This document shows positions 27,569 to 36,231 of a stretch of 64,000 nucleotides of DNA, one piece after another. The DNA lies in the NCBI RefSeq assembly GCF_000015565.1, contig NC_008786.1, positions 5,320,501 to 5,384,500 of the forward strand, written 5' to 3'. The notes beneath the pieces were generated by a model, which ran no database searches, was not told where the DNA came from, and saw only the letters and a list, made by a program, of their open reading frames with translations. A program made the position numbers and the translations under genes. Position 1 is the first letter of the stretch; each line of letters begins with the position of its first letter. Source of the DNA: Verminephrobacter eiseniae EF01-2. Lineage in GTDB: Bacteria; Pseudomonadota; Gammaproteobacteria; Burkholderiales; Burkholderiaceae_C.

Positions 27569-27582
27569 TTGATTCACATCAA
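27569..27582 (+). promoter_or_regulatory. FNR/Anr-type box with class II promoter for the ODP gene
   Basis: TTGATTCACATCAA is a perfect match to the FNR/Anr dyad TTGAT-N4-ATCAA. Its centre is at 27575.5. A TACAGT -10-like hexamer lies at 27604-27609, which would set transcription start near 27617 and place the FNR box at -41.5, the classical activating position. It controls the diiron ODP gene starting at 27655, so anaerobic induction is expected. Nothing was tested. Confidence 0.8.
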
Positions 27583-27654
27583 ACGTTCGCCACAACGGCA
27601 CCGTACAGTTGGTTCACACTTTGAACTTTACTTACACGAACGACATAGGCCCCC

Positions 27655-28488
27655 ATGACCTTGGAACTCTACCGCGACAGGAATCACTGTTGCCTGATGT
27701 TCAGCGACCTGATCGAGGAAAACGGCCATGCCGTGCAAGCCAACCAATTCCTGATCATTGACGAGGACGCGGGAGCACTGATCGATCCGGGCGGCAACCT
27801 GGCCTTCAACGAGTTGTTCATGGCGGTGAGCCGGCATTTCCCGCCCCGCCAGTTGTCCTACCTGATCGCTTCACATGCCGACCCGGACATCATCGGCTCG
27901 CTCGACCGGTGGATGAGCAGCACCGCCGCCCCGCTGGTGATCTCGCGCGTGTGGGAACGCTTTGCGCCGCACTTCACCAAGGTGGGCAAGTCCGACAACC
28001 GCGTGATCGGCGTGCCCGACAGTGGCGGGCGCTTGCCCCTGGGGCGCAACGATCTGCTCTTGCTGCCCGCGCATTTCCTGCATTCGGAAGGCAATTTCCA
28101 CTTCTACGACCCGGTCAGCCGCATCCTGTTCACCGGCGACCTGGGGGTGTCCATGGTCACGGGCGCGCAAGCGGGCCAGCCCGTGACCGACCTGAAAGCG
28201 CATATCCCGCAGATGGAAGGTTTTCACCGCCGCTACATGGTCGCCAACAAAATCCTGCGCCTGTGGGCGCGCATGGCGCGGCAACTGGACATCGACATGC
28301 TGGTGCCGCAGCATGGCGCCCCGATCCAGGGCCAAGAGGCGATCGACGACTTTTTTGCCTGGGTGGAAAGCCTGATGTGCGGCATCGACCTGTTCGACGA
28401 GCAGGTCTACCAAATCCCCAGCGCCCGCATCGACCCCATCAGCCGGCAGATGCGCCCGGCGCTGCGGGCCGTGGCCAACGGCGTCTGA
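27655..28488 (+). CDS. Oxygen-binding di-iron domain protein (ODP), metallo-beta-lactamase fold
   Basis: 277 residues. Metal ligands of the MBL fold are recognisable: SHADPDIIG (the His-x-Asp variant with two Asp), HFLHSEGN, FTGDLG and VPQHGAP. This family of stand-alone ODP/FprA-like diiron proteins lacks a flavodoxin domain and binds O2 or acts as an oxygen/NO sensor or reductase partner. The perfect FNR box upstream fits a role under oxygen limitation. It is monocistronic and followed by a shortened palindromic element. Confidence 0.85.
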   Translation: MTLELYRDRNHCCLMFSDLIEENGHAVQANQFLIIDEDAGALIDPGGNLAFNELFMAVSRHFPPRQLSYLIASHADPDIIGSLDRWMSSTAAPLVISRVWERFAPHFTKVGKSDNRVIGVPDSGGRLPLGRNDLLLLPAHFLHSEGNFHFYDPVSRILFTGDLGVSMVTGAQAGQPVTDLKAHIPQMEGFHRRYMVANKILRLWARMARQLDIDMLVPQHGAPIQGQEAIDDFFAWVESLMCGIDLFDEQVYQIPSARIDPISRQMRPALRAVANGV

Positions 28489-28499
28489 AACCCCCGGGC

Positions 28500-28587
28500 C
28501 TGGTGTCGCGTCACCGATCATCTGTCGGTCCGCGCTCCGACGGCTGCGCGCAACCTACGACATCCGACCGATGACGCGACAACACTG
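28500..28587 (+). repeat. Shortened palindromic element, copy 4
   Basis: About 88 bp. Both ends match the 166-bp family (TGTCGCGTCACCGATCATCTGTCGG at left, compared in two parts; GACGCGACA at right) but the bounding CTAG reads CTGG at each end and most of the hairpin interior is deleted, joining TCCGCGC directly to TCCGACGGCTGCGCG. It lies between the ODP gene and ccsA. It is an internal-deletion derivative. Confidence 0.8.
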
Positions 28588-28593
28588 GCGGTT

Positions 28594-29922
28594 TCACAGC
28601 GTGCCGTAGCTATGCAACCCGCTGAGGAACATGTTCACACCCAAAAAGGCAAAGCTGGTGATCGCCAGGCCGGCCAAGGCCCACCAGGCCGACAGGGTGC
28701 CGCGCAGGCCCTTCATCAGGCGCATGTGCAGCCAGGCCGCGTAGTTCAGCCAGACGATCAGTGCCCAGGTTTCCTTCGGGTCCCAACTCCAGTAGCCGCC
28801 CCAGGCTTCGGCGGCCCACAGGGCGCCCAGCACGGTGGCGATGGTAAAGAACGCAAAGCCCACCGCAATGGCCTTGTACATCACGTCGTCGAGGATCTCG
28901 AAGGCGGGCAAGCGCTCGGCAATGCGCCGGCGCCCCAGCAGGATGCCGGCGACGATGAACGCCGAGATGCCGAAGTAGACCATCCAGTAGCTGGCCCCGC
29001 CCGCCCCTGCGCCCGGGCGAAAGACCATCGGCTCGAAGCACAGCACCACGCCCAGCAGCCACAGCGGCGCCAACCGGTACCAGCGGGCCGGGCGCGCATG
29101 CAGCTTGATCAGATAGGCAAACGCGACCATCGCCGACAGCGCGAACATGCCGTAGCCGATGAAATTGGCCGGCACATGCAGCTTCATCCACCAGCTTTGC
29201 AGGGCCGGCACCAGCGGCTGTATCTCGTGCGCCTCGCGCACCACGGTGTACCAGAGCAGAAAGCCGACCGCAGCGCTGACCACCAGCATCACGAAGCCGC
29301 CCAGCGCGCGGGTGCGGTAGTGCTGCTCGTAGTACAGGTAAAAGACGGTGGTCATCCAGCAAAACAGCACGAACACTTCATACAGGTTGCTGACCGGGAT
29401 ATGGCCGACGTCCGCGCCTATCAGGTAGCCCTCGTACCAGCGCACCAGGCTGCCGATCTGGCCCATGGCCAGCGCCAGCCAGGCGATGCGCGAGCCGATC
29501 AGGCCCAGGGTCCGGCCTTCGCCGCGCGCGAACATGCCGACCCAGTAAAAAGCGGTGCTGATGAAGAACAGCATGCTCATCCACAGGATGGCGGACTGGC
29601 TCGACAAAAAGTATTTCAGGCCGAACACCGTCTCGGCCCGCGCCAGACTGCCCGCGCCGCCCTGCTGGTACAGACCGATCGCCGACAGCACCGCTGCCGC
29701 CACGCCGAGCATCAGCCACTGCAGCGCGCGCCAGAACCAGCCCAGCCAGACCGCGCTCACCATGGCCCCGAGCAGGATGCACTTGTCGTAGATGTCCATC
29801 GCGCCGCCGCCATGCTGCAACGCATACAGGCCGCCCACGAGCACGATGGCGGCAAACAGCCAGTCCTGGCCGCTGCGGCGGGACAAAAAGCCCTGGGTCA
29901 GAGTGATCGTGGCGGTATTCAT
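28594..29922 (-). CDS. ccsA: Cytochrome c biogenesis protein CcsA/ResC (haem handling, WWD domain)
   Basis: 442 residues from the ATG at 29922. Many transmembrane helices surround the WWD haem-binding motif WGGYWSWDPKETWALIVWL near residue 375. Flanking histidines (for example HVPANFIGYG) match the CcsA/ResC family of System II cytochrome c maturation, which with ResB exports haem and ligates it to apocytochromes in the periplasm. The start overlaps the stop of resB by 4 bp, and a diheme cytochrome gene lies upstream in the same direction. Confidence 0.93.
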   Translation of the reverse strand: MNTATITLTQGFLSRRSGQDWLFAAIVLVGGLYALQHGGGAMDIYDKCILLGAMVSAVWLGWFWRALQWLMLGVAAAVLSAIGLYQQGGAGSLARAETVFGLKYFLSSQSAILWMSMLFFISTAFYWVGMFARGEGRTLGLIGSRIAWLALAMGQIGSLVRWYEGYLIGADVGHIPVSNLYEVFVLFCWMTTVFYLYYEQHYRTRALGGFVMLVVSAAVGFLLWYTVVREAHEIQPLVPALQSWWMKLHVPANFIGYGMFALSAMVAFAYLIKLHARPARWYRLAPLWLLGVVLCFEPMVFRPGAGAGGASYWMVYFGISAFIVAGILLGRRRIAERLPAFEILDDVMYKAIAVGFAFFTIATVLGALWAAEAWGGYWSWDPKETWALIVWLNYAAWLHMRLMKGLRGTLSAWWALAGLAITSFAFLGVNMFLSGLHSYGTL

Positions 29923-32093
29923 GGGTGCTTGCCTTCGTGGGGTTGCCGGGATTCTCCGGGTTCTTGGGGTTCTTGGGGTTTGGCCCCGAGCAGTTGCTGG
30001 GCCAGCCGCGCAAACTCCTGGTCGCCATCGATGGTCCTGCGGTTGGTCGACAAGGCCATCGTGGCCAGGCTGCGCTCCCCCTGGGGCGCCAGCCAGACCC
30101 ATATGCGCCGCTCGCGCACGTAGAGCATGGCAAAAATGCCCAGTATCAGCAAGGCGCAGCCCAGATAGACGATCGACTTGCCCGGGGCGCGTGCCACCTG
30201 AAAGACGCTGGCCTGCACCTGGGTGAAGTCCTTGAGTGCAAAGACCATCGGTGCCGGGTAGATCTGCGCATCGCTGAGCGCGAACAAAGCCTGGGTCATG
30301 AAGCCCCGGGTGGCCTCGTCCTGCACCAAGGGCGGCAGGCCGGCGCGCTGGCGTGACAACTGGGCCAGCTCGAACAGGCTGCCGCTCAGAATGCGCACCA
30401 GCACCTGGCTGGCCTTTTCGCGCTCGGCCTCGGGCACATGGGTCTGCATGAAGTCGGACACGAGCTGCAGCCCGCCGCCGGATTGGCCCTGGGCCATGCC
30501 CGTGCCGGCAAACAGCGCCAGCACGCGCGCAGCCGACTGTTGCAATGGCTCGGCCAGATCGGGGCGCGCGGCATCGGTGGCCTGCGCCACATAGCGCTGC
30601 ACGGCCTGCGCGCGCGCGTTCGGGTCGGCCAGCGCCGCCTTCAGGCGCATGAAGCCATCCATGCCGCCCTGCTCATCGGCCGGAATGCGCAGGTAGCGCA
30701 AGGGCTGGGACGGCGCTTCGCGCACGCCCAGCAAAAACACCGGCACGCCGTCGCCGGTGTCCACGGGCAGCATGTAGTTGTGGAATTCACGCGCCTGTCC
30801 CGCCGCATCGCGCAGCTTGTAACCCACACTGGGGCCTACGTTGCGCAGTTCTTTGTTGCCGGCCGCCTTGTTCGCCGCGCCCAGGCGCGCTTGCAGCGAC
30901 GCGCGCAGGTCCGACGCGGGCTGATCCTCGCCGGCGGCGGCGCCGAAGTTCTCGACATTGATGGTGCGCAGCGCCGTGAACTCCAGCGTCAAGTCGCTGC
31001 CTTGCCTGGCCAGCGGCATGGCTTGGCCGACCACGCCCTGCACCTCGAAGGACTGGGCGCCCGCTGCCATCGGCAGCGCGTGCAGCGTGAGCTGCGAGCC
31101 CCCGTCGTCAAAGCTGGCCTGGTAGATCTCTATGCCCTGGTAACTGACCGGATGGTTCACCTCGACGCGGGCCGGCAGCGTTGCGCCCGTGGCCTTGTCG
31201 TGGATGACGATCTCGCTGGCGAACAGCTTGGGCATGCCGGTGGAGTAATGCTCGACGATGAACTTCTTGAGCTCGATGGCAAAAGGCAACTCCTGCAACA
31301 GCACGCCGTCGGGCTGGCTCAGCACGGCCGTGCCCGACTGCGTGCCCTCGGCCACCAGCAGATTGCCGCGAAAGCTGGGGTTGCGCAGCGACAGCCGGTG
31401 CTCAGGCCCGACATCGGCGATCAGACCGCCGCCCTGGTACGGCGTCTTGCCGCCCAGCAGCATCTGGGCGCGCACGATCAGTTCGCCATCGAGCAGCCCC
31501 CCCAGACACACCAGCACGATGGCGCTGTGCGCGGCCAGGTAGCCGAGCTTGTTCGCGGCGCCGGCCTTGGCCGCCACCATCCAGCCGGAGCTTGCGTCCG
31601 GGCTTGCATCGAGGCCGGCGGCGCTGCCGCGCTGCTGCAAGCGCACCTTCCAGCCGGCGCCGGCCAGCAGCGTGGACATGCGCCGCGCCGCAGCTTGCGC
31701 AGATTCGGGCAGTTCCGCCTGCGCCTTGTGGTGAAAGGCTTGCAGGCTTTGCGCGCGGATGTTTTCCTTGTAGGCCCGCAGGTCGACGAAGATCTTGGGC
31801 GTGTTGCGCGCGATGCACAGCGAGGTGCTGAGCACCAAAAAGGCCAGGATCAACAGGAACCACCAGGCGCTGTACACCGCGTTCAGCCCGAGCGCAGCAA
31901 ACAGGGCGGCCCAGAAAGGCCCGAACTGGTTGACGTAGTTGACCGCCGGTTCATGCTGCTTCAAGACCGTGCCGATCACCGAGGCAATGCAGATCAGCGC
32001 CAACAGCGAGATCGCAAAGCGCATCGAAGACAGTAGTTCGACCCCGGTGCGCAAGGCCCGGGAAGCCGACGGAATGCGACGCTGATCGGACAT
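29919..32093 (-). CDS. resB: Cytochrome c biogenesis protein ResB (System II)
   Basis: 724 residues from the ATG at 32093. The family start LLSSMRFAISLLALICIASVIGTVLKQHEP with conserved Q-x-H, followed by YSAWWFLLILAFLVLSTSLC, is a ResB signature. A large periplasmic domain follows, and a final helix (YLGCALLILGIFAMLYV) precedes a basic segment (RERRIWVWL). It works with CcsA as the haem-exporting cytochrome c synthetase. The C-terminus holds short Pro-Gln-Glu repeats from a 9-bp tandem repeat (TTCTTGGGG on the plus strand, 29961-29978). Confidence 0.92.
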   Translation of the reverse strand: MSDQRRIPSASRALRTGVELLSSMRFAISLLALICIASVIGTVLKQHEPAVNYVNQFGPFWAALFAALGLNAVYSAWWFLLILAFLVLSTSLCIARNTPKIFVDLRAYKENIRAQSLQAFHHKAQAELPESAQAAARRMSTLLAGAGWKVRLQQRGSAAGLDASPDASSGWMVAAKAGAANKLGYLAAHSAIVLVCLGGLLDGELIVRAQMLLGGKTPYQGGGLIADVGPEHRLSLRNPSFRGNLLVAEGTQSGTAVLSQPDGVLLQELPFAIELKKFIVEHYSTGMPKLFASEIVIHDKATGATLPARVEVNHPVSYQGIEIYQASFDDGGSQLTLHALPMAAGAQSFEVQGVVGQAMPLARQGSDLTLEFTALRTINVENFGAAAGEDQPASDLRASLQARLGAANKAAGNKELRNVGPSVGYKLRDAAGQAREFHNYMLPVDTGDGVPVFLLGVREAPSQPLRYLRIPADEQGGMDGFMRLKAALADPNARAQAVQRYVAQATDAARPDLAEPLQQSAARVLALFAGTGMAQGQSGGGLQLVSDFMQTHVPEAEREKASQVLVRILSGSLFELAQLSRQRAGLPPLVQDEATRGFMTQALFALSDAQIYPAPMVFALKDFTQVQASVFQVARAPGKSIVYLGCALLILGIFAMLYVRERRIWVWLAPQGERSLATMALSTNRRTIDGDQEFARLAQQLLGAKPQEPQEPGESRQPHEGKHP

Positions 32094-32236
32094 GGGCAGC
32101 AGAGGATGGATATGGATACGGACAGCCAGGGGAGGTGAAAACAAAAAGGCGGGACCATCTGCGCGATGGCCCCGCCCTGTCGGGGTTTGTCGTTGACGGT
32201 TGGCTCGGGCCGGGATGGCAAAAAGTATGGCAAAAA

Positions 32237-32875
32237 TCAGCGCAGACCGGCAATGTAATCGGCCACCGCCTTGATCTCCTTGTCATTGAGCTTGGCCGCC
32301 ACCTGGGCCATCGGCAGGCTGCTGGCGCGCCCGCCGTCGCGGAACAGATTCAACTGCGCCACCGTGTATTCGGCATGCTGGCCCGACAGACGGGGGTATT
32401 GCGCAGGAATGCCCGCGCCGTTCGGGCTGTGGCAGCCGGCGCAGGCCGCGATCTGGCGCTCGGCAATGCCGCCGCGGTAGATGCGCTCGCCCAGCGCGAT
32501 CAGATCCTTGTCCTTGGCGAAACCGGCCTTGGCCGGTTGGGTGGTCAGCCAGTAGGCCATGTTGCGCATGTCCTCATCCGACAGGGCGCTGACAAAGCCC
32601 TGCATCACCGCGCTGCGGCGCTTGCCGGACTTGAATTCCTGCAACTGTTTGAGCAGGTACTCAGGATGCTGCTGCGACAGCTTGGGGTCGGTAACGGCGG
32701 CCGAGTTGCCGTCGGCGCCGTGGCAACTCGCGCACACGGCGCTGAAGCTGGCCTCGCCCTTGGCGAGATCGGGCCTGGTTTTGACCGCATCCCCCGCAGC
32801 CAAAGCCGGGGCAACCGGTGCGACAACAGATGCTGCCAGCGCGGCAGCCGTCAGCAAGGAGGCGAGCAACTTCAT
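32237..32875 (-). CDS. Diheme cytochrome c (c4-type)
   Basis: 212 residues with a Sec signal peptide (MKLLASLLTAAALAASVVAPVAPALA). Two haem c attachment motifs, CASCH (in CASCHGADGN) and CAGCH (in CAGCHSPNGAGIP), each have a later methionine ligand (AVMQGFVSALSD, SSLPMAQVAAKL). Cytochromes c4 shuttle electrons to terminal oxidases. Placement upstream of resB-ccsA in the same direction fits joint expression with its maturation machinery. Divergent from engB; TACAAT at 32918-32923 could serve as a -10 box there. Confidence 0.93.
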   Translation of the reverse strand: MKLLASLLTAAALAASVVAPVAPALAAGDAVKTRPDLAKGEASFSAVCASCHGADGNSAAVTDPKLSQQHPEYLLKQLQEFKSGKRRSAVMQGFVSALSDEDMRNMAYWLTTQPAKAGFAKDKDLIALGERIYRGGIAERQIAACAGCHSPNGAGIPAQYPRLSGQHAEYTVAQLNLFRDGGRASSLPMAQVAAKLNDKEIKAVADYIAGLR

Positions 32876-32978
32876 ATCGAGGGTTCTGTATTGGATGTGC
32901 GCAAAGCCCGGTGATTCTACAATGCGGCTCGCACGCATCCCAAGGCCTGGCCTTGTTCCCGACAACAAACAAGGCCCC

Positions 32979-33665
32979 ATGACCAGCACCCCGATCACGC
33001 CCATGGCTGGCGCCCCGGCACCCGAGGCGAAGATCGCCATGGGCTGGATGCACACCGCCAAGTTCCTGACCACGGCCGCGCAACTGCACCATCTGCCGCC
33101 GCTGGCCGTGCCCGAAATCGCCTTCGTGGGCCGCTCCAACGCCGGCAAATCCACCTGCATCAACACCCTCACCCAGCAAAAGCAACTGGCGTTTGCGTCG
33201 AAAAAACCGGGGCGCACCCAGCACATCAACCTGTTCGCACTGGGCCGGCAGGGCGTGATGGACGCCGTGCTGGCCGACCTGCCCGGCTACGGCTATGCCG
33301 CCGTCTCGCGCTCGGACAAAATGCGCTGGCAACAGGTGATGGTCAATTACCTGGTCAGCCGCCCGGGACTGACCGGCATCGTGCTGCTGTGCGACCCCCG
33401 CCTGGGCCTGACCGGACTCGACGAAGCCCTGCTCGAAGTGTTGCGCCCGCGCGTGCAGCAGGGCCTGAAATTCCTCATCGTGCTGACCAAGGCCGACAAG
33501 CTCACACGCGCCGAGCAGGCCAAGGCGCTGTCCGTGACGCGCTTGCAGGCCGGCGGCGGCCAGGTGCGGCTGTTCTCGGCCCTGAAAAAGCAAGGGGTCG
33601 ACGAAGTGGCCTGGCTGCTGTGGCAATGGGCGCATCCGGCGGCGCCGGGCGCCGATTCAGCCTGA
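32979..33665 (+). CDS. engB: Ribosome biogenesis GTPase EngB/YsxC
   Basis: 228 residues. G1 FVGRSNAGKST, G2 region KPGRTQHINLF, G3 DLPGYGYA and G4 LTKADKL are all present, the TrmE-Era-EngA-EngB-like YihA group. It is an essential GTPase for 50S subunit assembly. The N-terminal 20 residues are a Pro/Ala-rich extension. Divergent from the cytochrome c gene, as commonly seen in Comamonadaceae. Confidence 0.95.
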   Translation: MTSTPITPMAGAPAPEAKIAMGWMHTAKFLTTAAQLHHLPPLAVPEIAFVGRSNAGKSTCINTLTQQKQLAFASKKPGRTQHINLFALGRQGVMDAVLADLPGYGYAAVSRSDKMRWQQVMVNYLVSRPGLTGIVLLCDPRLGLTGLDEALLEVLRPRVQQGLKFLIVLTKADKLTRAEQAKALSVTRLQAGGGQVRLFSALKKQGVDEVAWLLWQWAHPAAPGADSA

Positions 33666-34334
33666 GGATTTTTTCACGGCAACCACGCGCTCGATTCCAT
33701 GGAATCCGGAACGCCGACGAGGCCCGGTTCCGGGTCTGCCCCGCCGGGCCACGGCGGATCGGCGGTGGTGCCGCAAGCGCTGGCGCCATCAGCGACTGCG
33801 TCCCGGGGGTACAGGTTGTCATGCTCCCCCGGAGCGCCTAGTGCCATTGCCCGTGGTGCCGTTGGCGCTCTTGGAACCATGGATTGCATTGCCCAGTCTG
33901 GCCAGGATTTCCGCGATGTCCAGGATGCCGCCATCGGTCAGCGGGAACTGCGCGGCGAGGTCGTCGTTGGCCGGGTCGCTTGCATGCAAGGCGCCGTCGT
34001 TGGCGGGCTTGTCGGTGGCGCCCTCAGTGGATGCCCTGCTTTCGTCACCGCCCAGGCCCGGGTGCCCGATGCCGTGCGGGATTTCACCTGCAACGCCCGG
34101 GGCAAGCCGCCCAAGGATGGGCATGGGATGTGTATGGACTGGCCGCTGGGGGAGCCGGCCGCATCGCACCGTCCAGGCAACACAAGGACAAGGGCGGACC
34201 ATCTGCTGGCTGCCACACCGGTCTGTTCCAGGCCCTGTCGACTGCGGACAGCGGGGCATCGCGAATGCCCGGGCAACGCCATGCGGATGGAAATGGCCCC
34301 GCGCACCGCGTCCCGGCGTTCGGTGCCCAGGCGC
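33666..34334. other. 670-bp stretch with one doubtful minus-strand gene
   Basis: No recognisable gene. A minus-strand frame at 33819-34259 (146 codons; an inner ATG would give about 98) ends with a GC3-rich, protein-like part containing FPLTDGGILDIAEILARLGN followed by a Gly/Asn/Ser/Thr tail. It could be a small hypothetical protein or a remnant. A palindrome GATTCCATGGAATC lies near 33694-33707 just after engB. Confidence 0.35.
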
Positions 34335-35246
34335 TCAGGAATACACCGGGGGTTCGCCCTCGGGGCGGGTCTTGAAGCGCTTGTGCACCCAGTAATACTG
34401 GCCGGGCGCGATGTCGATATAGCTTTGCAGCTTGGCGTTCATCAAGGTGGTGTCGGCCTCGGCGTCGCCGGTCGGGTAGCCGGGCCAGGCGGGGGTGATT
34501 TCGGCGCAGTAGCCGGTGGGTGTCAGGCGCGTGACCAGCGCCAGCACCTTGGCCCGTCCGAGCCGCGCAAAACGCGACAGCGAGGGCACGGTGGCCGCCC
34601 GCACTCCGTAGAACGGCACGAACAGTGAGTCGTTGCGGCCAAAGTCCATGTCCGGCAGCAGGTACAGCAGGCCGCCTTGGCGCAGGCTGGAGACGATGGG
34701 CTTGACGCCGTCGCTGCGGTTGAGCATGCGCACATCGCCAAAGCGCTGGCGGCCGGCGCGAAACCAGGCATCGATTGCCGGATCGGGCTGGGTCGAGAAG
34801 ATCGACGTGAACGCCCGCGACGTATGCAGCGCCAGCGCCGAGCCGCCGGCGTCCATGCCGTAGAAATGCGGGGCAAAGATGATGGCCGGCTGGCTGCCCT
34901 CGAGTTCCTCCAGCGCCCCCTGCAACCGCACGCGCCGCAACACCACCTCGCGCGGCGCAAACCATAGCCAACTGCGGTCGAGCCAGGACTGGCAGAACGC
35001 CACAAAGGTCTCGCGCGCCCATTGGCGGCGCTGCCGCCCGCAGGCATCCGGGTAGCACAGGGCCAGATTGCGCAATGCCACGCGCCGGCGCGGCGCGGCC
35101 AGCACGAACAGGATGCGCCCTATCAGCCAGCCCAGGCCGCGCAGCACCGGCAGCGGCAGGTGCGCCAGCACCCGCATCAGCGGCACCACCAGGCGTCCCC
35201 CGAAGCGCAGCAGCACCTTCATGCGTCCGCCCACATGCCCCGTCAT
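34335..35246 (-). CDS. Lysophospholipid/lipid A acyltransferase (LpxL/HtrB family), second copy
   Basis: 303 residues from the ATG at 35246, which overlaps the upstream gene's stop as ATGA; an ATG at 35222 is an alternative. The catalytic HX4D motif is APHFYGMDAG, and a membrane-proximal N-terminal helix precedes it. LPDMDFGRNDSLFVPFYGV matches the LpxL/LpxM family, which adds secondary acyl chains to Kdo2-lipid IVA at the inner membrane. Two coupled copies next to metK are usual in Burkholderiales and probably act at different acyl positions. Confidence 0.88.
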   Translation of the reverse strand: MTGHVGGRMKVLLRFGGRLVVPLMRVLAHLPLPVLRGLGWLIGRILFVLAAPRRRVALRNLALCYPDACGRQRRQWARETFVAFCQSWLDRSWLWFAPREVVLRRVRLQGALEELEGSQPAIIFAPHFYGMDAGGSALALHTSRAFTSIFSTQPDPAIDAWFRAGRQRFGDVRMLNRSDGVKPIVSSLRQGGLLYLLPDMDFGRNDSLFVPFYGVRAATVPSLSRFARLGRAKVLALVTRLTPTGYCAEITPAWPGYPTGDAEADTTLMNAKLQSYIDIAPGQYYWVHKRFKTRPEGEPPVYS

Positions 35247-36097
35247 GCGCCCGGCTCCGCAGGGCTTGCAGCCTCGGCGCGCGGCGGCTTGTAGCGTGCA
35301 TAGCCCCAGAGGTACTGCCCGGGGCATTGCCTGATCAACTGCTCCATGGCCTGGTTGATCTGCAACACGGCGGCCTCCAACGGGCTGGCCAGCGGCGCTG
35401 CCAGCGGCTCGAAGTGGGTGACGAAACCGCGCCCCCAGGCCAGGCGCTCGCAGCGCGCCAGCACGATGGCAGCGCCAGTCTGCCGGGCCAGGCGCACGGC
35501 CAGGGTCATGGTGTAGGCATCACGGCCAAAGAATGGCGCCCAATGGCCCTGCCCTGCGGGCGGCACCTGGTCGGGCAGCAGGCCCACGGCCTCGCCGCGG
35601 CGCAGGGCCAGCAGCATCTGCCGCACGCCGGCCAGCGTGGTGGGCACGGCCAACATGCCGGGCCGGTTGCGCGCAGTGGCCATCAGCCGGGCCAGCCAGG
35701 CTTGGCGCGCCGGCCGGTAGAGCACGGTGATCGGCCCATGCGCTGCGCTCCAGCGCCGCGCCGCAGCCTGGGCCGACAGTTCAAAGCAGCCTTGGTGCGG
35801 CGTCAGGTAGACGATGCCGCGCCCGGCCGCGTAGGCCTGCTCGACGCAGGCGCCGCCCTCCAGGCGGCAGGGCAGCGGCGCGCCCAGCCACAGGCGCGGC
35901 AGTTCGGCCACCATGCGGCCGGCATGGGCCACGGCGGCGCGCACCGCGCCGAACGAATAGCCGGCCAGCGCCGCATGAGCGCAAAAGCGCTGCCGGTACC
36001 TGGCGGACGCACAAAACGCCACCCAGCCCAGCGCGGCACCCAGCGCATGCAGCAACCACAGCGGAAGCACGGAAAAGAAACGCAAGACAACTGGCAT
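35243..36097 (-). CDS. lpxL: Lipid A biosynthesis acyltransferase (LpxL/HtrB family)
   Basis: 284 residues. N-terminal helix LPLWLLHALGAALGWVAF, catalytic HX4E form in LTPHQGCFELSAQ (His-Gln-Gly-Cys-Phe-Glu), and LLPDQVPPAGQGHWAPFFGR are the family blocks. It acylates lipid A precursors. It is divergent from metK, with a 134-bp spacer, and coupled to the second acyltransferase gene downstream. Confidence 0.9.
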   Translation of the reverse strand: MPVVLRFFSVLPLWLLHALGAALGWVAFCASARYRQRFCAHAALAGYSFGAVRAAVAHAGRMVAELPRLWLGAPLPCRLEGGACVEQAYAAGRGIVYLTPHQGCFELSAQAAARRWSAAHGPITVLYRPARQAWLARLMATARNRPGMLAVPTTLAGVRQMLLALRRGEAVGLLPDQVPPAGQGHWAPFFGRDAYTMTLAVRLARQTGAAIVLARCERLAWGRGFVTHFEPLAAPLASPLEAAVLQINQAMEQLIRQCPGQYLWGYARYKPPRAEAASPAEPGA

Positions 36098-36231
36098 TAA
36101 AATCCACGGGTCGCTGAGTTAAATGAGCAACTTGCAGGGCGACGTTAAAAAACTCTGCTAAAGCGTTCGCCATAGCTCCTACGGGGTCAGGGCAACGCCC
36201 AAATGCCGAACCACCACAGGAGTTTATTCAA
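36098..36231 (+). promoter_or_regulatory. metK leader with possible RBS-sequestering structure
   Basis: The spacer before metK contains AGCTCCT (36174-36180), which can pair with the metK ribosome-binding site AGGAGTT (36218-36224) over seven base pairs. A small GGGC-AAC-GCCC hairpin (36190-36200) lies between. This could hide the start region. It does not match any SAM riboswitch consensus I can recall, so it is only a candidate for translational control. Confidence 0.35.

Noticed and set aside
33819..34259. Minus-strand 146-codon gene after engB
   Set aside because: The first third has poor codon use and no family is recognised; recorded only inside the gap entry.
36098..36231. Known SAM riboswitch upstream of metK
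   Set aside because: No match to the conserved cores of SAM-I, SAM-II, SAM/SAH or SAH riboswitches that I can recall; kept only as a structured leader candidate.
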